Below, piece after piece: positions 18,806 through 27,538 of a stretch of 64,000 nucleotides of DNA. A program made the translations under genes and the position numbers. The DNA is taken from contig NZ_CP109467.1 of NCBI RefSeq assembly GCF_036227325.1, forward strand, positions 6,014,001-6,078,000. Direction: 5' to 3'. Within the stretch, counting starts at the first letter, position 1; the number at the start of each line of letters is the position of its first letter. Origin of the DNA: Streptomyces sp. NBC_01465. GTDB taxonomy: Bacteria > Actinomycetota > Actinomycetes > Streptomycetales > Streptomycetaceae. Below the pieces are notes generated by a model. The model was not told where the DNA came from, ran no database searches, and saw nothing but the letters and a program-made list of their open reading frames with translations.

Positions 18806-19387
18806 ATGGGACATCGCGAAGATCTGCTCGAAGGCGCCAAGCGCTGCCTGCTGGAGAAGGGGTTCGCGCGGACGACGGCGCGCGACATCGTCAAGGAGTC
18901 GGGGACGAACCTGGCGTCCATCGGCTACCACTACGGCTCGAAGGACGTGCTGCTCGCGCAGGCGTACATCGGGCTGGTCGAGGAGAACTCCGAGGCCTTC
19001 GACCGGGGCGGCGAGCTGACCACCCCCGCGGGCTCGCTGGAACGCTTCCACGAGGTGCTGACGAACGTCATCGAGACCATGGGCAAGCCCGGCTCCATCT
19101 GGCATCTGGGCATGGAGCTGATGATCGTCGGTGACAAGATGCCCGCCGCGCGGGACTTCGTCGGCAAGGCCCAGCGCGAGGGCGGGCGTGGCGTCATCCC
19201 CATCTTCATGGGCGGCGAGGAGCCGCCGGCCGACGACCCCCGGGTCGACACCCTCGGCAAGTTCTACATGACGCTCATCTCCGGGATCATCGCGGAGTAC
19301 ATGCTCGACCCGGACACGGCGCCGACGGCCGACGAACTCACCGAAGGCATGCGCCAGTTGATCGCAGCGACCGCCCTCAAGGACTAG
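18806..19387 (+). CDS. TetR family transcriptional regulator
   Basis: Repressor-type regulator of 193 residues. The N-terminal helix-turn-helix (residues 5-50) reads 'LLEKGFARTTARDIVKESGT' then 'NLASIGYHYGSKDVLL'. The ligand-binding C-terminal part is all helical ('MTLISGIIAEYML'). There is no Shine-Dalgarno; a -10-like box 6 bases upstream suggests a leaderless message. The strong palindrome before it suggests self-repression. It is tail-to-tail with the PucR gene, 9 bases apart. Targets unknown. Confidence 0.88.
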   Translation: MGHREDLLEGAKRCLLEKGFARTTARDIVKESGTNLASIGYHYGSKDVLLAQAYIGLVEENSEAFDRGGELTTPAGSLERFHEVLTNVIETMGKPGSIWHLGMELMIVGDKMPAARDFVGKAQREGGRGVIPIFMGGEEPPADDPRVDTLGKFYMTLISGIIAEYMLDPDTAPTADELTEGMRQLIAATALKD

Positions 19388-19396
19388 AGCGGCCCG

Positions 19397-20548
19397 CTAG
19401 AGCCGCGCCGCCTTCAGCGCCATGTGCAGCAGCAGCCGGTCCTCGCCCTCGTCGAGGTCGAGATCCGTCAGCTGCTCGATGCGCGACAGCCGGTAGTAGA
19501 GCGTCTGGCGGTGGATGCCCAGTGCCGCCGCCGTCCGTCCCGCCTGGCCCGCATGGTCGAGGAACACCTCGGCGGTGTGGGCCAGTTCGGTGTGGACGGG
19601 CGTCAGCAGATCGCGGACGGCCGGATCCCGGTGCACCCCTTCGGGGAGCGCGGTGAGCATCCGGTACGGACCGATCGACGCCCACTGCGCCACCGGACCG
19701 AGACCCGGGCGGGCCGCCGCAGCCCGGGCCGCGGCGACCGCCTCGCGCCAGCTCTCCGCCAGCTCGGCCAGACCCCGCCGGGGTCCCGACACCCCCGCGG
19801 TCGCCCCCGGACCTGCGTCGGTGAGCAGCCGGCCGGCCGCGGTCAGGGCCGGGGCGGGGGTGTCCGCGGAACGCAGCCGGACCAGTACGGCCACCGCCCG
19901 GCCGCCGGCGGACGTCAGCGGAACCTCGCAGGCCGCGGCCGCCGCCGGGATGCTCCGTACGCCCGGAGGCCCGTCCGCCGACCAGGGAGTGAGCGCCACC
20001 ACGGCGTGCAGCCCGGTGGCGTCCGGGCCCAGCGCGGCGGCGAGCGCGGACACCGCCATGTCGCGCTGCCAGCCCCGTTCGGCGGTCAGGACCGCCGCGA
20101 ACTCCCGTGACAGGTCCGCCCCCGCCTGCGCCTCCTGCGACAGCAGCGTGCCGATCCGGGCCGCCACCTCCATGGCCGCCGTCAGCTGCTCGGGGGTCGG
20201 GCCCGGGTCGCCGTCGAGCAGCCACACGTAGCCCAGGACCACGCCCCGATGGCGTACGGGAAGACAGATCCGCCCCCGGAACACGCCCGCGTCGGGCGCC
20301 GCCGGGATACGGACCGGGCCCGTGGCGCGGGCGATGCCGAACCCCTCGAACCAGTCCCGTACGGCCACGGTCGACTTCCGGGTCAGGATCGATCGCGTAC
20401 GGACCGGGTCCATCGCCGTCTCGTCGAAACCGCTCTCCCCGTCGTGCGCACCGAAGGCGATCAGCCCGAAATCCCGGTTCTCCAGCGTCGCCGGAGCGCC
20501 GAGCAGCGCCGAGATCTCGTCGGCCAGGTCCTGGTAATCACCCTTCAC
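19397..20548 (-). CDS. PucR family transcriptional regulator of proline catabolism
   Basis: PucR-type regulator of 383 residues. An N-terminal GAF-like sensor region spans about 20-140, and the C-terminal PucR helix-turn-helix is seen in '[21 protein letters not shown]' split as '[20 protein letters not shown]'. The GTG at 20548 was chosen because the upstream extension would run through the palindrome; no strong RBS is seen. It is divergent from the proline dehydrogenase gene across a perfect 24-bp palindrome. PucR-type regulators next to proline catabolic genes in Streptomyces are known to activate them in response to proline, so this is the likely role. Confidence 0.85.
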   Translation of the reverse strand: MKGDYQDLADEISALLGAPATLENRDFGLIAFGAHDGESGFDETAMDPVRTRSILTRKSTVAVRDWFEGFGIARATGPVRIPAAPDAGVFRGRICLPVRHRGVVLGYVWLLDGDPGPTPEQLTAAMEVAARIGTLLSQEAQAGADLSREFAAVLTAERGWQRDMAVSALAAALGPDATGLHAVVALTPWSADGPPGVRSIPAAAAACEVPLTSAGGRAVAVLVRLRSADTPAPALTAAGRLLTDAGPGATAGVSGPRRGLAELAESWREAVAAARAAAARPGLGPVAQWASIGPYRMLTALPEGVHRDPAVRDLLTPVHTELAHTAEVFLDHAGQAGRTAAALGIHRQTLYYRLSRIEQLTDLDLDEGEDRLLLHMALKAARL

Positions 20549-20564
20549 TCCGGCATTCTCGCAC

Positions 20565-20588
20565 CCCTTCAGACATATGTCTGAAGGG
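20565..20588. promoter_or_regulatory. Perfect 24-bp palindrome between pucR-type gene and put genes
   Basis: Half-site CCCTTCAGACAT followed by its exact complement, centred at 20576/20577. It lies 17 bases before the regulator's start and 131 bases before proline dehydrogenase. It is a likely operator for both directions. Confidence 0.75.
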
Positions 20589-20719
20589 CGGGCCACGAAT
20601 GCGTGACAGCTGTCGATGGCAGAGGATCGGAGAGATCCATAGGTTTCACGGTGGTTGTCCGTGCCGTACCCGCAGCGACGGGTAGGTGCCCCCTGCTACC
20701 CCTTTCCTTGGAGGTGCCC

Positions 20720-21646
20720 GTGCTGGGTCCCGTGATCCTCGCCGCGTCGCGCAGCGACAAGATGCGCCGCTTCATCTCGGCGGCCCCCGGTACCAAGCAG
20801 GTCGTGGCCCGCTTCATCCCCGGTGAGCGCGTCGACGAGGTCGTCCAGGTCGTCCTCGACGCCACGGACAAGGGTCTCGAGGTCACCCTCGACGTCGTGG
20901 GTGAGGACATCACCACCCCCGAGCAGTCCCACGCGGCGCGCGACGCCTACCTGGAACTCATCGACCGCCTCAAGGACCTGGGCCTCGGCACCAGGGCCGA
21001 GATGTCCATCAAGCTGTCGATGTTCGGCCAAGCCCTTGAGGGCGGCCACGAGCTGGCGCTCGCCAACGTCCGCCCGGTCGTCGAGGCCGCCGCCGCGATC
21101 GGCACCACCGTCACCCTGGACGCCGAGGACCACACCACCCTCGACTCGATGTTCGCCATCCACGAGGAGCTGCGGAAGACGTTCCCGCAGACCGGATGCG
21201 TCATCCAGGCCTACCTCTTCCGTACGGAGGACGACGCGCGCCGCCTCGCCGCGAACGGCAGCCGGGTCCGCATCGTGAAGGGCGCCTACAAGGAGCCCGC
21301 GTCGGTCGCGTACCAGGAGAAGCCCGAGATCGACAAGGCGTACGTCCGGATCGTCAAGATCCTCATGGCGGGCGACGGCTACCCGATGATCGGCTCCCAC
21401 GACCCCCGCCTCATCGCCGTCAGCCAGGAGCTGGCGCGGCGCGCGGGGCGCAAGCTGGACGAGTACGAGTTCCAGATGCTGTACGGGATCCGCAGCGAGG
21501 AGCACTTCCGGCTCGCGGCCGAGGGCCACCGGATGCGCGTGTACACCGCCTACGGGACCGACTGGTACGGATACTTCATGCGGCGCCTCGCGGAGAAGCC
21601 GGCCAACCTGCTCTTCTTCGCGCGCTCCGTTCTCACCAAGAGCTGA
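20720..21646 (+). CDS. Proline dehydrogenase
   Basis: FAD-dependent monofunctional proline dehydrogenase of 308 residues, oxidising proline to pyrroline-5-carboxylate at the membrane. Hallmarks are 'VRIVKGAYKEP', 'EFQMLYGIRSEEH' and the C-terminal 'RVYTAYGTDWYGYFMRRLAE'. The GTG at 20720 follows GGAGG by 5 bases; a GTG two codons earlier is possible. The frame stays open upstream to 20603, but that extension crosses the likely promoter. The gene leads an operon with P5C dehydrogenase 62 bases downstream. Putative symbol putB/prodh. Confidence 0.94.
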   Translation: MLGPVILAASRSDKMRRFISAAPGTKQVVARFIPGERVDEVVQVVLDATDKGLEVTLDVVGEDITTPEQSHAARDAYLELIDRLKDLGLGTRAEMSIKLSMFGQALEGGHELALANVRPVVEAAAAIGTTVTLDAEDHTTLDSMFAIHEELRKTFPQTGCVIQAYLFRTEDDARRLAANGSRVRIVKGAYKEPASVAYQEKPEIDKAYVRIVKILMAGDGYPMIGSHDPRLIAVSQELARRAGRKLDEYEFQMLYGIRSEEHFRLAAEGHRMRVYTAYGTDWYGYFMRRLAEKPANLLFFARSVLTKS

Positions 21647-21708
21647 TCCGGGGGCCGAGCCCTCCCACCCTCTTCCTCCCCTTCCTCACCAAAGGAGTTC
21701 AGGAACTC

Positions 21709-23340
21709 ATGGACGCCGTAACCCAGGTCCCCGCCCCCGTCAACGAGCCGGTCCGCTCGTACGCCCCCGGCTCCCCGGAGCGCGCGCGTCTGGAGGCCAA
21801 GCTCAAGGAGCTGGCCGAGAACCCCATCGACCTGCCGATGACGATCAACGGTGAGAAGCGGATGGGCGGCGGCGCGAGCTTCACCGTCGTACAGCCGCAC
21901 AACCACAAGGCCGTCCTCGGTACGTCGGCCCACGCGACGCAGGCCGACGCGCAGGACGCGATCGACGCTGCCCTCGCCGCGGCTCCGGCCTGGCGTGCGA
22001 TGTCCTTCGACGATCGCGCCGCGATCATCCTGCGTGCGGCGGAGCTGCTGTCCGGGCCGTGGCGCGAGACGCTCGCCGCCTCGACGATGCTCGGCCAGTC
22101 GAAGACCGCCCAGCAGGCCGAGATCGACACCCCGTGCGAGCTCGTCGACTTCTGGCGCTTCAACGTCGCCTACGCCCGTGACCTGCTCGCCGAGCAGCCC
22201 CCGGCGAACTCCCCGGGTGTCTGGAACCGTCTGGACCACCGCCCGCTCGAGGGCTTCGTCTACGCGATCACCCCCTTCAACTTCACCGCGATCGCGGGCA
22301 ACCTGCCGACCGCGCCCGCCCTCATGGGCAACGTGGTGGTCTGGAAGCCGTCCCCCACCCAGACCCACGCCGCGGTCCTGCTCATGCAGCTCCTGGAGGA
22401 GGCCGGCCTCCCCAAGGGCGTCATCAACCTCGTCACGGGCGACGGCATCGCGGTCTCCGAGGTCGCGCTGAACCACCGCGACCTGGCGGGCATCCACTTC
22501 ACCGGCTCGACCCCGACCTTCCAGTACCTGTGGAAGACGGTCGGCGAGAACATCACGAAGTACCGCACCTACCCGCGCCTCGTCGGCGAGACGGGCGGCA
22601 AGGACTTCGTGGTCGCGCACCCGAGCGCGGACCGTGCGGTGCTGAAGACGGCGCTGACGCGCGGCTCGTTCGAGTACCAGGGCCAGAAGTGCTCGGCGTC
22701 CTCGCGCGCCTACGTCCCGGCGTCGATCTGGAACGACGGCTTCAAGGAGGCCTTCGCGGCCGAGGTCGACGGCATCACGATGGGCGACGTCACCGACCTG
22801 TCGAACTTCATCGGCGCGGTCATCGACGAGCGCTCCTTCGCCAAGAACAAGGCGGCGATCGACCGGGCGGCGGCCGACCCGACCTGCACGATCGTCGCGG
22901 GCGGCACGTACGACGACTCGGTGGGCTACTTCGTGCGCCCGACGGTCATCGCGTGCACGGACCCGACGAACGAGGTCTTCACGACGGAGTACTTCGGCCC
23001 GATCCTCGCGATCCACGTCTACGAGGACGCGAACTACGACGCCATGCTCGACCAGATGGAGTCGGCCTCGGACTACGCCCTCACGGGCGCGGTGATCTCC
23101 AACGACCGTGCGGCGGCGGCGTACACGATGGAGAAGCTCCGCTACGCGGCGGGCAACTTCTACATCAACGACAAGTCGACGGGCGCGGTCGTCGGCCAGC
23201 AGCCCTTCGGCGGCGGCCGCGCCTCGGGCACCAACGACAAGGCGGGCGCCCCCCAGAACCTCCAGCGCTGGACCCTCACCCGGGCCATCAAGGAGACCCT
23301 GGTCCCGCCGACGGACTACACGTACCCCCACCAGGGCTGA
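21709..23340 (+). CDS. pruA: 1-pyrroline-5-carboxylate dehydrogenase
   Basis: NAD-dependent aldehyde dehydrogenase of 543 residues that oxidises glutamate semialdehyde to glutamate, the second step of proline breakdown. The catalytic Cys is in 'YQGQKCSASSRAYVP' and the general-base Glu in 'LVGETGGKDFVVAHP'. 'GNFYINDKSTGAVVGQQPFG' is the P5CDH signature near the C-terminus. AAAGGAG and AGGAA precede the ATG. With the upstream dehydrogenase it replaces bifunctional PutA. A GC-rich terminator follows. Confidence 0.95.
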   Translation: MDAVTQVPAPVNEPVRSYAPGSPERARLEAKLKELAENPIDLPMTINGEKRMGGGASFTVVQPHNHKAVLGTSAHATQADAQDAIDAALAAAPAWRAMSFDDRAAIILRAAELLSGPWRETLAASTMLGQSKTAQQAEIDTPCELVDFWRFNVAYARDLLAEQPPANSPGVWNRLDHRPLEGFVYAITPFNFTAIAGNLPTAPALMGNVVVWKPSPTQTHAAVLLMQLLEEAGLPKGVINLVTGDGIAVSEVALNHRDLAGIHFTGSTPTFQYLWKTVGENITKYRTYPRLVGETGGKDFVVAHPSADRAVLKTALTRGSFEYQGQKCSASSRAYVPASIWNDGFKEAFAAEVDGITMGDVTDLSNFIGAVIDERSFAKNKAAIDRAAADPTCTIVAGGTYDDSVGYFVRPTVIACTDPTNEVFTTEYFGPILAIHVYEDANYDAMLDQMESASDYALTGAVISNDRAAAAYTMEKLRYAAGNFYINDKSTGAVVGQQPFGGGRASGTNDKAGAPQNLQRWTLTRAIKETLVPPTDYTYPHQG

Positions 23341-23357
23341 TCCCGGCCCCCTGAACC

Positions 23358-23399
23358 CCGCCCCCGCCCGGCACCCCCAACGCCGGGAGGGGGCGGTTT
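23358..23399 (+). terminator. Terminator after pruA
   Basis: 15-bp arms, 23358-23372 and 23382-23396, with one mismatch and a 9-base loop, followed by TTT. Confidence 0.85.
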
Positions 23400-23462
23400 C
23401 ATGTCCGGGGGCATGTGGAATTCGGTGGCGCGGGCGGCGTACGGGGCCGCAGGCTGACGCAC

Positions 23463-24119
23463 ATGTCAGAACAGAACCGCGAGATCCGCGCGCTGCACAC
23501 GGCGTCGACGATCACCGTCTACCAGGCGTACGGCCCGCACATCGGCCTCCCCGCGGCGCGCGACGGCCGCTTTCCGGCGGCGTGGAAGCGGGACCGGATG
23601 ACGTGGATCAAACCGTCGTTCCTGTGGATGATGTACCGCTGCGGCTGGGCCGAGAAGGAGGGCCAGGAGACGGTGCTGGCGGTGGAGATCGCCAGGGAGG
23701 GCTTCGACTGGGCGCTGCGGAACGCGTGTCTCTCGCACTACGAGCGGGGCACGCACCCCGACCGTGTGTCCTGGCAACGGGACTTGAAGCGCGCCCCGGC
23801 GCGGGTGCAGTGGGACCCGGAACGGGACCTGCACCTGCGCCAAATGCCCTATCGGTCACTCCAGTTGGGCTTGACGGGGGAGGCGGCGCGACGGTACGCG
23901 GACGAGTGGACGGTGTCGATCACCGACGTGACTCCGTTGGCGCGGCGTATCAGGGAGCTGGTGCGGGCGGGGGACGAGGCGGGGGCGGCGGGACTGTTGC
24001 CGGCGGAGCGGCCGTATCCGGGGGAGGGCGGTCGGCTCTCACGCCCGGCGCCAGGCGCCGAGCAGTTCCTCCGGTCCGTACGCGCCCTGGAGTCCGGCGC
24101 AGGAGACACCGGCGCGTGA
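23463..24119 (+). CDS. DUF4291 domain protein
   Basis: Protein of 218 residues of the widespread DUF4291 family, function unknown. Conserved blocks are 'YQAYGPHIG', 'FPAAWKRDRMTWIKPSFLWM', 'YRCGWAEKEGQE' and 'VQWDPERDLHLR', ending with 'RRIRELVRAGDEAGAAGLLP'. No signal peptide or membrane segment. The last 81 bases run antisense through the end of the ATPase gene; the family normally ends near 'LLPAERPYP', so the final 30 residues look like an added tail. No clear RBS before the ATG. Confidence 0.85.
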   Translation: MSEQNREIRALHTASTITVYQAYGPHIGLPAARDGRFPAAWKRDRMTWIKPSFLWMMYRCGWAEKEGQETVLAVEIAREGFDWALRNACLSHYERGTHPDRVSWQRDLKRAPARVQWDPERDLHLRQMPYRSLQLGLTGEAARRYADEWTVSITDVTPLARRIRELVRAGDEAGAAGLLPAERPYPGEGGRLSRPAPGAEQFLRSVRALESGAGDTGA

Positions 24120-25454
24120 CGCTGCCACCAGCGGAACCGGATCGTCGGTGACGGCGGCGCGGTGCTTGTGGAGTGCGGCAAGGTCGTGGGCGTCGAAGGA
24201 GCTGTTCTCCAGCCACTTGACCGAGCCGAGGAAGAGCAGCTTCTTGGCGACCGGTTCCCGGTCGGCCCCGACGATGTCGATCTCGACGTCATTGCTGCGG
24301 GTCCAGTAGCCACCGACGGCCGGCGCGGCCGGAAGTTCGCCGTCGGGGAGGAGACGTGCGAGCGATTCGCGGATGAGCGGCTCGACGGCCCGGCCTCGCC
24401 AGCTGGTCCAGCCCTGCTTGATCCGGGAAAGAGTCAGGTCGCCGCGCATGCGCTCGATCTCCGGCATGTGCGGTTCCAGGAAGGCCAGCCAGAAACGGAG
24501 ACAGGGGTCCGCGATGCGATAACGGCGTTCCTTGGACGGACGGGTGGAGATCGGGAGCTCGGCTGCGACAACGCGCTTGTCGACCAGGAGGTCCGTGGCC
24601 CGGGAGAGGGTGGTGTGGGCAATGCCCCCGGCCGCGCGGGCGACGTTGGTGAACGTGCGCTCACCGCTTCCGATCGCGCGCAGCACTTCGCGTGCCATGG
24701 CCTGGGTGGGGAATTCGGCGGCGAGTGAGCGCTCCGCGGAGACGAGAAGCGCGGAGATCGGGTTGGAGAGGGAGGCGTCCAGGAACTCCCAGACATCCGC
24801 ACCCTTTCGCCATTCGGCACAGATCAGCGGCAGCCCTCCCGTAAGAAGCGCCGCATCGAATGCGGTGGCGGGATCGAGATCAAGCATCTCGGCCACGTCG
24901 GCCGGAGTGAGCGGGCCGACGACCATCTCCGTACCGCGCTGGTGGAAGGGCCGTTCGTAACTGTTCAGCGCCTCCATCATCGACAGGTCGGAGCCAACGA
25001 GCAGCAGGAGAACGGGTTTCCGGCTCAGGTGCCGGTCCCAGGCGCGTTGAAGCGTGCCCTCGAAGGCGTCGACACGGTCCATCAGATAGGGGACTTCGTC
25101 GATGACGAGCACACTGGGGGAGTCGTCGGGGAGGACTTGTGCGAGCAGCCGGAAAGCGGCGTTCCAGTTGTTGGGGGCCGCTTCGAGGAGCAGTTCGCGG
25201 TCGGGGAGGGTGGAGACGGAAGCGGCGTCGAGCAGCTCCGCGAGTTCCGCTTCGGCGCTGCCGCCACCTGCGGTGAAGAAGAGCTGTGGGACGCCGGCCT
25301 GGTGCAGGAATTCCTCCACGAGGCTCGACTTCCCGATACGCCGACGGCCACGCATGAGGATGCACTGCCCGGGGTGGCCGGAGGAAGTACGTACGCGATC
25401 GAGGGCGCCGTGGAGGGTGCGGAGCTCCGCCTTACGGCCGACGAAATGGGTCAT
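24039..25454 (-). CDS. AAA ATPase with DUF234 C-terminal domain
   Basis: Protein of 471 residues of the prokaryotic ATPase/DUF234 type. It opens with 'FVGRKAELRTLHGAL', then Walker A 'MRGRRRIGKSSLVEEF' and Walker B 'VLVIDEVPYLMD'. A winged-helix region follows (about 275-330, 'TFTNVARAAGGIAHTTLSRA'). The C-terminal DUF234 part has a PD-(D/E)XK-like pattern: 'NDVEIDIVG' and 'LFLGSVKW'. Such ATPases are of unknown role, sometimes linked to defence or mobile DNA. No partner gene is present. A perfect 30-bp palindrome lies 33 bases upstream. Confidence 0.85.
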   Translation of the reverse strand: MTHFVGRKAELRTLHGALDRVRTSSGHPGQCILMRGRRRIGKSSLVEEFLHQAGVPQLFFTAGGGSAEAELAELLDAASVSTLPDRELLLEAAPNNWNAAFRLLAQVLPDDSPSVLVIDEVPYLMDRVDAFEGTLQRAWDRHLSRKPVLLLLVGSDLSMMEALNSYERPFHQRGTEMVVGPLTPADVAEMLDLDPATAFDAALLTGGLPLICAEWRKGADVWEFLDASLSNPISALLVSAERSLAAEFPTQAMAREVLRAIGSGERTFTNVARAAGGIAHTTLSRATDLLVDKRVVAAELPISTRPSKERRYRIADPCLRFWLAFLEPHMPEIERMRGDLTLSRIKQGWTSWRGRAVEPLIRESLARLLPDGELPAAPAVGGYWTRSNDVEIDIVGADREPVAKKLLFLGSVKWLENSSFDAHDLAALHKHRAAVTDDPVPLVAASRAGVSCAGLQGAYGPEELLGAWRRA

Positions 25455-25486
25455 GTGGCTCTCCCGGGGCAGCGCGTATGGCTGAC

Positions 25487-25516
25487 GCAGATACTATCTC
25501 TAGAGATAGTATCTGC
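25487..25516. promoter_or_regulatory. Perfect 30-bp palindrome
   Basis: Half-site GCAGATACTATCTCT and its exact complement, centred at 25501/25502, between the ATPase gene and a divergent unknown gene. It is AT-rich compared with its surroundings. The core TATCTCTAGAGATA resembles operators of small winged-helix repressors, but no such gene is adjacent. Confidence 0.75.
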
Positions 25517-25581
25517 ACCGCTAGTAATCTGCCCGCCGCTGAATCCGGTGGCACGCTCACCAGGCTCCGGGGGGAGTGACT

Positions 25582-26046
25582 GTGCTCTATCCGTACGTGG
25601 GGCCGGCTGATCTGCTCGCGGCCGTCGCGCCGGGCTCCCTGGGGTTTGCGGTCGAAGCTGGTGAAGTCCTCGGGGAACTGGAGTGCGCCGAGCCCTTCAC
25701 CTTTGTTGTCGACGCGGAGGGCATTTTGCGACTGGCGCCTCGGCGAAGTGAGCACGTTGCCTGTGCCGGTGGCCGGTCTGTGCTCAGCGCCGGGGAGATG
25801 TCGTTCGTGCGGGACGCGCACGGGCGGTGGTCGGTGTCGGAGGTGACCAATCAGTCGACCGGGTACTGCCCGGATGCCTCCTCGTGGCCCGCTGTCGCGG
25901 CGGCTCTGGAGCGGGCCGGGATCGGGCATCCCGGTGGGTTCACCCATGAGTTCGTCTTCCGGTGGTGTCCGGAGTGTGCGGAGCTCAACGTGGTGCGGGA
26001 GCGTGTCTTCGTGTGTGCGCTGTGCGACGCGGAGTTGGAGCCGTAG
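25582..26046 (+). CDS. Unknown protein with C-terminal zinc-ribbon-like Cys pairs
   Basis: Protein of about 154 residues, family not recognised. The N-terminal two thirds looks like a mixed fold ('VLYPYVGPADLLAAVAPGS'). The C-terminus has two Cys pairs, 'CPEC' and 'CALC', separated by 13 residues, consistent with a zinc ribbon. GTG at 25582 follows GGGGGGAG by 5 bases; the GTG at 25576 overlaps that site and is less likely. Some codons (TTTGTTGTC, GTGTGT) are less biased than in core genes. It converges with the hydrolase gene, 3 bases apart. Confidence 0.65.
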   Translation: MLYPYVGPADLLAAVAPGSLGFAVEAGEVLGELECAEPFTFVVDAEGILRLAPRRSEHVACAGGRSVLSAGEMSFVRDAHGRWSVSEVTNQSTGYCPDASSWPAVAAALERAGIGHPGGFTHEFVFRWCPECAELNVVRERVFVCALCDAELEP

Positions 26047-26049
26047 CGG

Positions 26050-26946
26050 TCAGGGCTTCGTGATGTTGCGGGCGAGGAAGTCCCTTATCAGGGTGGCGAT
26101 TTCCGGGGCGTGGGTCTCCAGGGCGAAGTGGCCCGTGGGGAGCAGGTGGATCTCTGCCTTCGGGAGGTCACGGCGGAAGGCCTCCGCTCCTGCCGGGATG
26201 AACACCTCGTCGTGCCGGCCCCAGGTTGCCAGGAGCGGGATCTGGCTCGTGCGGAAGTACTCCTGGAATGCCGGGTAGAGCTCGAAGTTGGCGCCGTAGT
26301 CCGCGATCAGGTCCAGCTGGATCTCGCGCTGGCCTTCGCGGGCCATCAGTGCCGCGTCGTGGTGCCAGGCGTCCGGGTTGAGGAGCCGGGTGTACTCGGG
26401 CGGGACTCCGTTTGTGTACTGCCACTTGATGCCGTCGAGCGTGCTGATCTCGCTTACCGCTGCCTCCGTTTCCGGGGTGCGGTTCGCTATCAGGGCCCGG
26501 ACCGGGGCCCATGCCTCTGCGCCCAGGCCCTCGGTGTACGCGTTGCCGTTCTGCGTGATGATCGCCGTGATGCGCTCGGGGTGCGTCAGGGCCAGGCGGA
26601 GGCCGATCGGGGCGCCGTAGTCCTGGATGTAGAGCGCGAAGCGCGTGAGGTTCAGGTGGGTGGTGAACTTCGCTGTGAGCGCTGCCAGTTCGGCGAACGT
26701 GTACGGGAAGTCCTTCGCCGGCGGGGTTGCCGAGTGGCCGAAGCCCAGGTGGTCGGGGGCGATCACGCGGTAGCGGTCGGCCAGGCGCGGGATCAGGTCG
26801 CGGAACATGTACGAGCTGGTCGGGAAGCCGTGCAGGAGCAGGAGCACCGGGGCGTCCGCCGGGCCTGCCTCGCGGTAGAAGATCTCGTGGCCCTCGACTG
26901 TCACCGTGCGGTGGTGGATTCGCTGTTCTGTCTCTGTCTCTGTCAT
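26050..26946 (-). CDS. Alpha/beta hydrolase (epoxide hydrolase / dehalogenase type)
   Basis: Alpha/beta hydrolase of 298 residues with an Asp nucleophile, as in haloalkane dehalogenases and epoxide hydrolases: the elbow reads 'YIQDYGAPIGLRLAL'. The oxyanion motif is 'LLHGFPTSSYMFRD', and the catalytic His is in 'LLPTGHFALETH'. Its substrate cannot be assigned. It is divergent from the sigma factor gene, with an inverted repeat in between. ATG at 26946 gives a normal N-terminus. Confidence 0.85.
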   Translation of the reverse strand: MTETETEQRIHHRTVTVEGHEIFYREAGPADAPVLLLLHGFPTSSYMFRDLIPRLADRYRVIAPDHLGFGHSATPPAKDFPYTFAELAALTAKFTTHLNLTRFALYIQDYGAPIGLRLALTHPERITAIITQNGNAYTEGLGAEAWAPVRALIANRTPETEAAVSEISTLDGIKWQYTNGVPPEYTRLLNPDAWHHDAALMAREGQREIQLDLIADYGANFELYPAFQEYFRTSQIPLLATWGRHDEVFIPAGAEAFRRDLPKAEIHLLPTGHFALETHAPEIATLIRDFLARNITKP

Positions 26947-26970
26947 GGGGTGAGTTGACCACGTGGCTCT

Positions 26971-27000
26971 CTAACCTGTCAATGCACTTTTAAAGGTTAG
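26971..27000. promoter_or_regulatory. Inverted repeat CTAACCT-N16-AGGTTAG
   Basis: Two perfect 7-bp arms between the hydrolase and sigma factor genes, with an AT-rich spacer. TTGACA (minus strand, 26982-26987) overlaps it. Possible operator. Confidence 0.45.
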
Positions 27001-27012
27001 GTGGGGGAGTTG

Positions 27013-27018
27013 TAGGTT
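27013..27018 (+). promoter_or_regulatory. -10-like TAGGTT box
   Basis: TAGGTT ends 7 bases before the ATG of the sigma factor gene at 27026, which lacks a Shine-Dalgarno. Confidence 0.35.
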
Positions 27019-27025
27019 GGGTGCG

Positions 27026-27538
27026 ATGGATGAGCCCGCGCTTCCCTGGGACGTCGCCGCCCCGCTCGTGCGCGCGGCCCAGCGCGGCGATGCCCTGGCC
27101 ATGGATGATCTGCTGGAACTTGTTACGCCATACGTCCGGCGGCTGTGCGCCCCCATCGCCCCGCGCGACACCGCCGATGCCGTGCAGGAGGCGCTGATCG
27201 CGGTCTTTCGTGGGTTGCGGGGCGTGCGTGATCCGCAGGCGTTCTATGGGTGGGTGCGGACCGTGACCGTGCGGGAGGCCGTTCGTGTGGCCCGGCGTGG
27301 CGCGGGTGAGGTTGCGCTGGGGGATGAGGAGGCCGCGCGGGTGAGCGGTGAACTGGGCGTTGAAGTGCGGGACTTGCTCTCCCGGATGTCCGTGCAGCAT
27401 CGCGCTGTGCTCGTGTTGCGGGAGGTTGAAGGGCTTGATGAGCGGGGCATCGCCGCTGTTCTCGGCGTACCGGAGGGGACCGTCAAGTCGCGGCTGCACC
27501 GGGCCCGTTCGGCGTTCAGGAAGGCGTGGGTGCGATGA
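27026..27538 (+). CDS. ECF-type RNA polymerase sigma factor
   Basis: Small sigma-70 factor of 170 residues. Region 2 spans about 15-85 ('AVQEALIAVFRGLRGVRDPQ', 'FYGWVRTVTVREAVRVARR') and region 4 about 112-168 ('RMSVQHRAVLVLREVEGLDE', 'GVPEGTVKSRLHRARSAFRK'). No anti-sigma factor is adjacent. Instead the stop overlaps the ATG of the next gene (ATGA), so the pair is translationally coupled. Regulon unknown. Confidence 0.9.
   Translation: MDEPALPWDVAAPLVRAAQRGDALAMDDLLELVTPYVRRLCAPIAPRDTADAVQEALIAVFRGLRGVRDPQAFYGWVRTVTVREAVRVARRGAGEVALGDEEAARVSGELGVEVRDLLSRMSVQHRAVLVLREVEGLDERGIAAVLGVPEGTVKSRLHRARSAFRKAWVR

Noticed and set aside
24039..25516. AAA/DUF234 ATPase as part of a phage-defence island
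   Set aside because: No nuclease, methyltransferase or other defence partner nearby, and codon use matches the neighbours. Kept only as an orphan ATPase with an unusual operator.
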